Of a stretch of 6,159 nt of DNA, positions 1-4,594 are shown one piece after another. The notes beneath the pieces are model-generated. The model did not search any database. It saw only the letters and a program-made list of their open reading frames with translations, and had not been told where the DNA came from. Position numbers and translations under genes: made by a program. Location of the stretch: NCBI GenBank assembly GCA_017501865.1, contig JAFVWD010000217.1, positions 1-6,159 of the forward strand. The letters run 5' to 3'. The stretch's first letter is position 1. Each line of letters opens with the position of its first letter. The stretch comes from Clostridia bacterium. GTDB taxonomy: Bacteria > Bacillota > Clostridia > Oscillospirales > Acutalibacteraceae.

Positions 1-98
1 AGCCCTCCAACGCCGTGTTTTCCTTTATTTATAAGGGTTTCTCATATCAATTACCCTTTTACCCTTTCAATCGTAATTCTTGCATTTTTTGAAACTCA

Positions 99-127
99 TT
101 TACTTTTGCACGGAAATATGCTATAAT
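99..127 (+). promoter_or_regulatory. Extended -10 sigma-A type promoter for the lipoprotein gene pair
   Basis: A perfect TATAAT lies at 122-127, preceded by TG at 119-120 (extended -10). TTTACT at 99-104 is a 4/6 match to the -35 consensus with a 17-bp spacer. Transcription would start near 133-135, about 40 nt before the lipoprotein ATG. Seen directly; activity is inferred from consensus. Confidence 0.8.
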
Positions 128-147
128 ATAAACAGTTCGATAAACTT

Positions 148-181
148 GAATTTGACAAAGGAGAGTGATTGTATGAAAAAG
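148..181 (+). repeat. Copy 1 of duplicated RBS/start segment
   Basis: This 34-bp segment matches 471-504 at 33 of 34 positions (only A164 versus T487 differs). It holds the ribosome binding site AAAGGAG at 157-163 and the ATG at 173, so it fixes the start of the lipoprotein gene. The identity covers the region before the start codon plus the codons for Met-Lys-Lys. Confidence 0.9.
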
Positions 182-466
182 TTGATAGCATTACTTTTAA
201 CATTGGTCTGTGTACTGGGTTTAACTGCATGTTCCGAAGTCGAAGAAAAGAAATTTGAAAATCAAGTTTTATCCTTGTCTTTTGAATTGAACGGAAAAAC
301 TTATACATATAACATCGAATACGATTCGGACAACATCATCGTAAAAGTTGATAACACCGATTATTATGAATTTTTGGAAGATGGCGAACTCATTACCGAT
401 GTTACCATCTTAGATACCGAACTTACTGATTATTTCGTGAGAAATGGTGGCACATCCAATAAATAA
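173..466 (+). CDS. Small exported lipoprotein, 97 aa, function unknown
   Basis: The protein starts MKKLIALLLTLVCVLGLTAC: a positively charged N-terminus, a hydrophobic stretch (residues 4-16) and a lipobox L17-T18-A19-C20. Signal peptidase II should cut before Cys20, leaving a lipid-anchored protein of about 78 residues on the outer face of the membrane. The mature part is acidic, with alternating polar and hydrophobic residues suggesting beta strands; I recognise no domain. ATG 173 is chosen because AAAGGAG sits 9 nt upstream and the signal peptide starts there; an in-frame ATG at 80 lies upstream of the promoter. It is the first gene of a two-gene transcription unit, 29 nt ahead of a second exported protein. 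Lipoprotein nature is well supported; the role is unknown. Confidence 0.85.
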   Translation: MKKLIALLLTLVCVLGLTACSEVEEKKFENQVLSLSFELNGKTYTYNIEYDSDNIIVKVDNTDYYEFLEDGELITDVTILDTELTDYFVRNGGTSNK

Positions 467-470
467 ATAG

Positions 471-504
471 GAATTTGACAAAGGAGTGTGATTGTATGAA
501 AAAG
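471..504 (+). repeat. Copy 2 of duplicated RBS/start segment
   Basis: Second copy of the 34-bp segment at 148-181, with a single difference at 487. It contains AAAGGAG at 480-486 and ATG at 496, and so decides the start of the second gene. The genes diverge in sequence after the shared Met-Lys-Lys codons. Confidence 0.9.
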
Positions 505-1041
505 AAAGTATTTATCATTTTAGGCATCGTTGTCCTTTTGTTAGTAACTGCTGCTTTGGTTACCAGTTATGCAGATAGTGCCAGAGTGAGAAATTCAGTT
601 GAACCTGTACACACCATTAAAATCGTTTCCGAGGATGGTTGCAAAGTTACATATTGGGGGTTAGGGTACAAAGTTATCAGATACCCAAGTGTAAGTCCTA
701 ACGAACCATACAAGAACAATCGCGGGGTTAAGTATGGTGGTTGGTTTATGAATTATGAACTGCCTGTAGGAATAACAAAAGAAGAAGCGGTAAAAATTGC
801 TCAAAATGACATAAATGAAATTGAAAAAACCACCATCATAAACTTTGAAAATCCAACTGTTGAAGAATTGGTATTGGACGAAAAAGTATCATTTTACTTG
901 TTCAATGCCAATGAAGATGTTGAAGGTAAAAAGGTATATAGAATAACTTTCAATACAGAACAAGATGGTTTGTTAGGTCCAATAGTTTATTATGTTGACA
1001 AAGATAATGGTCAACTTTTGGGACTTGATTATAGAGAATAA
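496..1041 (+). CDS. Membrane-anchored or secreted protein with PepSY-like C-terminus, 181 aa
   Basis: Residues 5-24 are a single hydrophobic segment after MKKK, followed by SYADSAR, where signal peptidase I could cut after Ala26; otherwise it is an N-terminal anchor. Residues 51-60 (VTYWGLGYKV) and 81-90 resemble a motif I recall from exported clostridial proteins of unknown role. Residues 92-103 (GITKEEAVKIAQ) and 165-180 (YYVDKDNGQLLGLDYR) have the helix-then-strand pattern of PepSY domains, often found in secreted protease inhibitors or cell-surface regulators. ATG 496 is used because AAAGGAG lies 9 nt upstream; the upstream in-frame ATG at 475 has no such site. It is cotranscribed with the lipoprotein gene and ends before a strong terminator. 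The PepSY assignment is a pattern-based inference. Confidence 0.8.
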   Translation: MKKKVFIILGIVVLLLVTAALVTSYADSARVRNSVEPVHTIKIVSEDGCKVTYWGLGYKVIRYPSVSPNEPYKNNRGVKYGGWFMNYELPVGITKEEAVKIAQNDINEIEKTTIINFENPTVEELVLDEKVSFYLFNANEDVEGKKVYRITFNTEQDGLLGPIVYYVDKDNGQLLGLDYRE

Positions 1042-1083
1042 TTATAGGTTAGTTAATCAAATTCCAATATGTCAAATAGAACG

Positions 1084-1123
1084 AAAGATGTGAGAGTTCA
1101 TTCTCTCACATCTTTTTTGTTTT
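1084..1123 (+). terminator. Rho-independent terminator of the lipoprotein/PepSY-like pair
   Basis: A perfect 13-bp stem pairs 1084-1096 with 1103-1115 around the 6-nt loop TTCATT (1097-1102). It is followed by TTTGTTTT on the + strand. The stem also encodes the last codons of the opposite-strand 39-aa gene, and that gene's stop codon lies inside the loop. Confidence 0.93.
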
Positions 1124-1217
1124 CGTTGATTTCCTGTTGCAACGTTTCACATAATGCCTGTATATCAAGTTCAACGGCATTTCTTTTTTGCTCTAAATCG
1201 TAAAGTGTCTCGTTCAT
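1098..1217 (-). CDS. Small charged helical protein, 39 aa, companion of the mobilization module
   Basis: A 40-codon frame starts at ATG 1217, with AAGGAG (complement of 1227-1232) 9 nt upstream, an ideal ribosome binding site. The protein begins MNETLYDLEQKRNAVELDIQ and ends NENKKDVRE. Leu, Val and Ile recur at 3-4 residue spacing among charged residues (L5, L8, V15, L17, I19, L22, L26, I30), so it is probably one amphipathic helix or short coiled coil. It has no signal peptide or metal motif. It is divergent from the relaxase gene and shares the 283-bp inverted-repeat region with it, which suggests a role in mobilization, for example as a relaxosome accessory or regulator; this is inference. 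The last codons lie in the terminator stem of the opposite-strand genes. The strong ribosome binding site makes a real gene likely despite its size. Confidence 0.68.
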   Translation of the reverse strand: MNETLYDLEQKRNAVELDIQALCETLQQEINENKKDVRE

Positions 1218-1241
1218 ATTGTGTCGCTCCTTTCCGTTTTC

Positions 1242-1274
1242 TTCACAATAAATATGATTGATATTTCTTGTGAA
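1242..1274. repeat. 33-bp inverted repeat, 14-bp arms
   Basis: Arms 1242-1255 and 1261-1274 are complementary at 13 of 14 positions (mismatch 1249/1267) around a 5-nt centre. The outer parts are TTCACAA and TTGTGAA. It lies just upstream of the ribosome binding site of the 39-aa gene, so it could be an operator for that gene or the outermost arm of an oriT. Confidence 0.8.
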
Positions 1275-1303
1275 TAGCGGTCTGCAAGACCTTACTGATT
1301 TAG

Positions 1304-1309
1304 TATAAA
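1304..1309 (+). promoter_or_regulatory. Possible -10 element for the relaxase transcript (weak)
   Basis: TATAAA at 1304-1309 is the best -10 like hexamer on the + strand upstream of the relaxase gene. The corresponding -35 position (1281-1286, TCTGCA) matches consensus at only 3 of 6 bases. Starting here, the transcript would begin near 1316 and contain the 62-nt palindrome and later hairpins, but not the upstream half of the long-range pairing. Speculative. Confidence 0.25.
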
Positions 1310-1318
1310 TCGTAGTAA

Positions 1319-1380
1319 GTCATATTTCTGCGAAATAAAATCTGTTTTTCCATACTGATTTTGTAGAGCAGAGATATGAC
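1319..1380 (+). repeat. 62-nt imperfect palindrome (long hairpin)
   Basis: All pairs share one dyad axis: 1319-1331 with 1368-1380 (13 pairs, one G-T), 1335-1342 with 1357-1364 (8 pairs, one G-T) and 1344-1345 with 1354-1355. The outer arms read GTCATATTTCTGC and GCAGAGATATGAC. Both non-Watson-Crick positions are G-T when read on the + strand, so + strand RNA or single-stranded DNA folds better than the - strand. Confidence 0.85.
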
Positions 1381-1460
1381 CGAACGGAAAAGCACCGAAT
1401 CCCTGTGTGCTTTGCAGTAAGGTTAACGGCAGCACCTTTCCTTTCGTGTGTGTTGCCGTT

Positions 1461-1493
1461 CCTTTGCTCTCGCATATCAAGAGCAAAGGGGGA
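1461..1493 (+). promoter_or_regulatory. Hairpin sequestering the relaxase ribosome binding site
   Basis: CCTTTGCTCT (1461-1470) and AGAGCAAAGG (1480-1489) form a perfect 10-bp stem with a 9-nt loop. The 3' arm contains the start of the ribosome binding site AAAGGGGGA (1485-1493), which serves ATG 1501. In the folded mRNA most of the site is paired, so relaxase translation should be low unless the hairpin is opened. A second hairpin (1425-1435 with 1450-1460) abuts it directly. Confidence 0.7.
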
Positions 1494-1500
1494 TTTTGTG

Positions 1501-2190
1501 ATGAGCAATTATGCGATAATGCGATTTGCAAAATACAAGGTGGGTTCGGTTGCGAACATAGAGCGACACCAAAAACACAGGGAGCGACTACGAAACAGAA
1601 AACACCCTGAACGAGAAAACGAAAACCATACTTGGCAAAGGGGTGAGCAAACAATGACACGAACCATTAAAAAGGCAATCAAAGAGCAAGAGCGAACAAC
1701 CGGCAAGAAAGTTCGTAAAGATGCGAATGTGCTTTGTGAGTTGGTTTTGACTTTCTCGCCCGAAATGGAAGATAAAATCAATTTGCCCGAATGGGTAAAG
1801 GCAAACTTTGCTTGGGTTCGTGATACCTTTGGAAAAGGTAAAATGATACGGGCAGATTTAAATAGAGATGAGGCAACCTGTCATCTGCATTGTTTTGTGA
1901 TTATGACAGATGAGCAAGGCAAGTTTAATTCATCAAGGTTTTTCAATAAGAAAAGTCAAGTCATTGCATTACAAGACAGTTATGCAGAGGCAATGTCGCC
2001 CTTTGGTCTTGTTCGTGGGGAAAGCAAAGAACAGACAGGTGCAAGACACCAAACACTACAAGAATGGCGACAGGTAGAGTGTGAGAGGTTGGAAAAGGAA
2101 CTCCAAGAAATGACCGAGGGTATTTTCGCAGAAGAAAAGGAAATCAACACGCATACCCTCGGAAACGATATTTTTGATGATTTGAGGTAA
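1501..2190 (+). CDS. Short MobV/Pre-family relaxase (plasmid mobilization/recombination protein), variant motif III, 229 aa
   Basis: MobV relaxases nick one strand at oriT and pilot it into a recipient through another element's secretion system. The N-terminus MSNYAIMRFAKYKVG matches MobV motif I. ERHQKHRERLRN places His23 at the position of the catalytic His22 of pMV158 MobM. HPERENENHTW (35-45) matches the next conserved block. Motif III, normally HxDExxPHxH, reads N121-R-D-E-A-T-C-H128-L-H130, so the last two metal ligands remain but the first His is Asn. Residues 165-184 align with the conserved end of the catalytic domain. Typical members have about 350-500 residues; the long C-terminal coiled coil is missing. 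ATG 1501 is chosen for AAAGGGGGA 7 nt upstream and motif I; an in-frame TTG/GTG start further up would add non-family sequence. CGA is used for 8 of 20 arginines. Family assignment is firm; activity is uncertain. Confidence 0.87.
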   Translation: MSNYAIMRFAKYKVGSVANIERHQKHRERLRNRKHPERENENHTWQRGEQTMTRTIKKAIKEQERTTGKKVRKDANVLCELVLTFSPEMEDKINLPEWVKANFAWVRDTFGKGKMIRADLNRDEATCHLHCFVIMTDEQGKFNSSRFFNKKSQVIALQDSYAEAMSPFGLVRGESKEQTGARHQTLQEWRQVECERLEKELQEMTEGIFAEEKEINTHTLGNDIFDDLR

Positions 2191-2198
2191 TATGCCGT

Positions 2199-2348
2199 AT
2201 GAACGATTTTGAAAAAGAGTGCAAACGGTGTAATGTTGAGAAATGGAAAAAGGCACTCCGTATTGCAGAAATACGAAAAGAAACAAACTGCACCTATGAA
2301 CAGGCAGAGCAAATATATATAAATGAAAAAGAGATACAGGAAACATAA
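2199..2348 (+). CDS. Small charged protein downstream of the relaxase, 49 aa
   Basis: An ATG at 2199 opens a 50-codon frame 8 nt after the relaxase stop. GAGGT at 2184-2188, inside the relaxase's last codons, is a usable ribosome binding site 10 nt upstream, so translation is probably coupled. The protein starts MNDFEKECKRCNVEKWKKAL and ends NEKEIQET. It has a CxxC (Cys8, Cys11) and a later Cys31, which could bind metal, but no known zinc-finger pattern is complete. Residues 12-46 look helical and highly charged. It has no signal peptide. The frame ends inside the terminator loop. Position suggests a third component of the mobilization module, but I do not recognise the family and the function is unknown. 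Confidence 0.62.
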   Translation: MNDFEKECKRCNVEKWKKALRIAEIRKETNCTYEQAEQIYINEKEIQET

Positions 2349-2365
2349 AATCCTGTATCTCTTTT
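2327..2365. terminator. Bidirectional terminator between the relaxase module and rlmD
   Basis: A 15-bp perfect stem pairs 2327-2341 with 2351-2365 around a 9-nt loop (2342-2350). On the + strand it ends in CTTTTCTTAT; on the - strand the stem is followed by TTTTTCATTT. It therefore serves both converging units. The TAA of the 49-aa gene (2346-2348) lies in the loop, and the rlmD stop codon begins 2 nt beyond the stem. Confidence 0.92.
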
Positions 2366-2366
2366 C

Positions 2367-3983
2367 TTATAGCATACCAAAATGTTTGAAAGCATCTTCT
2401 ATTGCTTTTTCTTTTTCTGGTGGGCAGTTTGGAACTCTGTGTCCCTCTTTGCCTTTGTTGTAGTTTTCCCTTTTCTCAAAACCGTGTTTTTCTTTGATTT
2501 GTGCGATATTGAGAGAGGTAACATTCAAACCGTACTTGTCCTTGATATATGCTTTTATTTCTGGATAAGTTGCGGTGGTTCTGGTGGTTTTGGGTAGGTC
2601 TTGCACATTTACATCCAAGTAGATATGTTCATCAACCTTTTGCCGACTTAAAAGTGCTACCGTCTCCACATGGCTTGTTCTCGGGAACATATCGACAGGT
2701 GTCACTTTTTTTGTTTCATAGCCGAGTGTTAACAATCTTCCGGCATCACGAGCCAGGGTTGCAGGGTCACATGAAACATAAACTATTCTTTCAGGGCCGA
2801 TTTCTGCAACCGTTTTTAAAAGCTCTTCTGAGCACCCTTTTCTCGGTGGGTCAAGAATTACAACCTTTGGGGTGATATTTCGTTGTTGAAGCTCTTTAAC
2901 AGCATCTTTTGCATCACCGCAAATAAATTCTGCATTAGTAATTCCGTTGAGTTCTGCGTTTAATTTTGCATCCTCTATAGCATCCGGAATAATTTCAACA
3001 CCTATTAATGATTTTGCTTCCTTTGCCATAGAAAGACCGATTGTTCCTGTACCGCAGTAAAGGTCTAAAAAGTCATCGTTTGGGGTTAGCGAAGCATACT
3101 CCTTTGCTTTATTGTAAAGTAATTCTGCGGTGTCGTGATTTACCTGATAAAACGAGAGGGGCGAAAGCTTTACCTTTACTCCGCAGAGAATATCTGTAAT
3201 AAATCCGTCACCAAAAAGAGTTTCACATTCATTTCCGAGAACTACATTAGTTTTCTCTTTGTTTTTATTTAAAATGAGTGTTTTGAAACCGTCTATAGAT
3301 TTTAAATTTTCAATAAGCTCTGCGCTGTTTTTCAGTGTATCTCCGTTTATTACAACGCAAACCATAATTTCATTTGTTTTAAATGCTTTTCTTAAATAAA
3401 TATGTCGTATTAAGCCTACGTGTAATTCTTCGCTATAAACGGGAATGTTGTTGTTATTTATGAATTTTCTGAATATTTCAACTATTTCTCCGAATTCTTC
3501 GGGCTGCAGTAAACAGTCGTCGCCGTCAATTACGCGGTGGCTTTTTTTGGCATAGAACCCTATTTTTAAAATACCGTTTTCTCTTCTTACAGGATACTGT
3601 GCTTTGTTTCTGTAGCGCGTTGTGTCAGCGGAAGCAATTATTTCTTCAAAATCAGGCTCCAAATGAGCTATTCTCAGAAATGCATCTTTAACCTTTTCTG
3701 CTTTTAACTGTGCCTCAGCTTCATATTTTAAATGCGAAAAGGAGCATCCCCCACAGTATCTGAAGTGCTCACATTCAGGAATAATTCTGTCCTTAGAGGG
3801 TTTTATTATTTTCATTGCCTTACCAACAGCATAGTTTTTCTTTGCTTTTATTATGTGGCATTTTATGACATCATTTTTAGCGGTATTTTCTACAAATACC
3901 GCTATACCGTCTTTTTTACCTACACCGTTGCCTTCGCTTGTGTAGCCTGTTATTGTTAAATCAAAATCATCGTTTTTCTTAAT
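2367..3983 (-). CDS. rlmD: 23S rRNA (uracil-5-)-methyltransferase RlmD/RumA (TrmA family) with TRAM domain, apparent ATT start and C-terminal extension
   Basis: It transfers methyl from S-adenosylmethionine to C5 of a uridine in 23S rRNA. Counting from the ATT at 3983 (538 aa): a TRAM RNA-binding domain at about 5-60 (FDLTITGYTSEGNGVGKKDG, later GIAVFVENTA); 4Fe-4S ligands Cys71, Cys77, Cys80 and Cys157; SFYQVN at 277-282; SAM site DLYCGTGTIG at 307-316; DPPRKGC at 378-384; nucleophile Cys405 in YVSCDP; and catalytic base Glu440 in HVETV. Residues 449-538 are an extra tail beyond the usual family end. The first ATG is at 3815 (482 aa), but starting there removes the TRAM domain and it has no good ribosome binding site. 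No ATG, GTG or TTG exists in frame upstream before a stop at 4020-4022; ATT 3983 gives MKKNDDF and a gap of 11 nt after rnmV. Exact rRNA site (U1939-type or another) cannot be told. Confidence 0.92.
   Translation of the reverse strand: MKKNDDFDLTITGYTSEGNGVGKKDGIAVFVENTAKNDVIKCHIIKAKKNYAVGKAMKIIKPSKDRIIPECEHFRYCGGCSFSHLKYEAEAQLKAEKVKDAFLRIAHLEPDFEEIIASADTTRYRNKAQYPVRRENGILKIGFYAKKSHRVIDGDDCLLQPEEFGEIVEIFRKFINNNNIPVYSEELHVGLIRHIYLRKAFKTNEIMVCVVINGDTLKNSAELIENLKSIDGFKTLILNKNKEKTNVVLGNECETLFGDGFITDILCGVKVKLSPLSFYQVNHDTAELLYNKAKEYASLTPNDDFLDLYCGTGTIGLSMAKEAKSLIGVEIIPDAIEDAKLNAELNGITNAEFICGDAKDAVKELQQRNITPKVVILDPPRKGCSEELLKTVAEIGPERIVYVSCDPATLARDAGRLLTLGYETKKVTPVDMFPRTSHVETVALLSRQKVDEHIYLDVNVQDLPKTTRTTATYPEIKAYIKDKYGLNVTSLNIAQIKEKHGFEKRENYNKGKEGHRVPNCPPEKEKAIEDAFKHFGML
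2370..2639 (-). other. Extra C-terminal domain of RlmD, about 90 residues
   Basis: This segment encodes the tail from KVDEHIYLDVNVQDL to the end (AFKHFGML), after the last catalytic block of the methyltransferase. It has a compact pattern: strand, YPEIKAYIKDKYGLNVTSL, NIAQIKEKHGF, then CPPEKEKAIEDAFKHF. From memory, similar tails occur on RumA-like and mobile-element proteins of Clostridia, but I cannot check this. Ile and Thr codons differ from the rest of the gene (ATC 4 of 6, ACC 5 of 6), hinting at a separate origin. Confidence 0.65.
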
Positions 3984-3994
3984 CGTTGCTTTAC

Positions 3995-4582
3995 TTACTC
4001 TAAATTTAAAACAGTCTCTTTATATTCTTCATAAGTTAAAAATGTATTAATTATCGGCAAGAGCTTGTTTGCGGAAAGTAATTCAGGTAAATCAAGAGCT
4101 TCTAAAAAGGCTCTTCTTTTAGCACAACTGTCATCTCTTCCTGAAAGACCGTCTACATATAAATCGGTTTTGGTGACTAACCGTCTTTTTGTTTCTTCTG
4201 TTTCTTCTGCTGTGACACCGGCTTTTTTCAAAGCCTCAAGAAGCTTGTCTTTAGGAATGCCTTCTACACCTAATTTTCCTTCTTTTGAGCTTTCGGTTTT
4301 TCTTTTTTCTTTTCCGAAAATATCAGGTATATATGCGTGCTTTATTTCCTCATTGGGAACCATTCCGCCGATGAATGACCTTATTTTGAAGCCTGCGGAA
4401 TCGCTGTCAGTTAAAACAAGCAAGCCTTTTGTTTTTGCTAAACGTCTTATGAGCTTTTGTTTTTCTTTATCATTGAAAATGGCAAAACCGTCTGTTTCAA
4501 TAATAACTGTATCGAGTATTGATGAAAGCTTGATTTTATCATATTTACCTTCAACAATAACAACTCTGTCTGTTTTTATCAT
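3995..4582 (-). CDS. rnmV: Ribonuclease M5 (5S rRNA maturation endonuclease)
   Basis: RNase M5 cuts the precursor of 5S rRNA on both sides, with ribosomal protein L18 as partner in Bacillus. The protein has 195 aa, a normal length. An N-terminal TOPRIM domain shows the conserved Glu11 in VVIVEGKYDKIKL, DG at 31-32, and the Asp59-x-Asp61 pair in LTDSDSAGFKIR. The segment HAYIPDIFGKEKRK and the stretch GVEGIPKDKLLEAL are typical of M5 rather than of primases or topoisomerases. ATG 4582 has AAAGGA (complement of 4591-4596) 8 nt upstream, and this site overlaps the holA stop codon. In many Firmicutes the gene sits next to ksgA; here it lies between holA and rlmD, so the operon still groups rRNA processing and modification. 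I found no CGA among its decoded arginine codons. Confidence 0.93.
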   Translation of the reverse strand: MIKTDRVVIVEGKYDKIKLSSILDTVIIETDGFAIFNDKEKQKLIRRLAKTKGLLVLTDSDSAGFKIRSFIGGMVPNEEIKHAYIPDIFGKEKRKTESSKEGKLGVEGIPKDKLLEALKKAGVTAEETEETKRRLVTKTDLYVDGLSGRDDSCAKRRAFLEALDLPELLSANKLLPIINTFLTYEEYKETVLNLE

Positions 4583-4594
4583 TATAACGTTCCT

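Larger units (their letters stand above)
1218..1500. other. Non-coding divergent region tiled with inverted repeats (candidate oriT and/or structured leader)
   Basis: No convincing gene lies in these 283 bp between the start codons of the 39-aa gene and the relaxase gene. Instead there is a nearly continuous series of inverted repeats at 1242-1274, 1279-1291, 1291-1319, 1319-1380, 1389-1413, 1425-1460 and 1461-1489. MobV relaxases act on inverted-repeat origins of transfer just upstream of their own gene, so an oriT here is expected. The tiling on the + strand, G-T pairs in the stems and an occluded ribosome binding site also fit a folded 5' leader RNA. I did not recognise a known oriT core or RNA family. 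Confidence 0.6.

Noticed and set aside
33..67. Hairpin AAGGGT (33-38) with ACCCTT (53-58) and repeated ACCCTTT (53-59, 61-67)
   Set aside because: Only 6 bp with a 14-nt loop; it could be the end of an upstream unit or an attachment-type site, but the window starts too close to decide.
152..157. Exact TTGACA in both copies of the duplicated start segment
   Set aside because: No -10 like hexamer follows at 16-18 bp in either copy, so it is not treated as a promoter.
80..172. Upstream ATG in frame with the lipoprotein gene
   Set aside because: It lies before the promoter, has no ribosome binding site, and would bury the signal peptide inside the protein.
1405..1500. Longer N-terminus for the relaxase
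   Set aside because: The added residues do not belong to the MobV family, come from hairpin DNA, and start at TTG/GTG without a ribosome binding site; motif I begins at ATG 1501.
1218..1500. CRISPR array, tRNA, or group II intron in the repeat-rich region
   Set aside because: The repeats are inverted rather than spaced direct repeats, no cloverleaf is seen, and no intron domain V type hairpin or reverse transcriptase is present.
1292..1660. Opposite-strand frames over the leader and relaxase start
   Set aside because: They run through the inverted repeats and the relaxase reading frame, lack ribosome binding sites, and show Cys/Phe/Ser-rich shadow composition.
1980..2346. Two - strand frames opposite the relaxase end and the 49-aa gene
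   Set aside because: Antisense shadows of coding sequence and the terminator, hydrophobic low-complexity products, no ribosome binding site.
3732..3959. 75-aa + strand frame opposite the TRAM region
   Set aside because: The - strand in this stretch encodes a clear TRAM domain; the + frame is Phe/Tyr-rich shadow.
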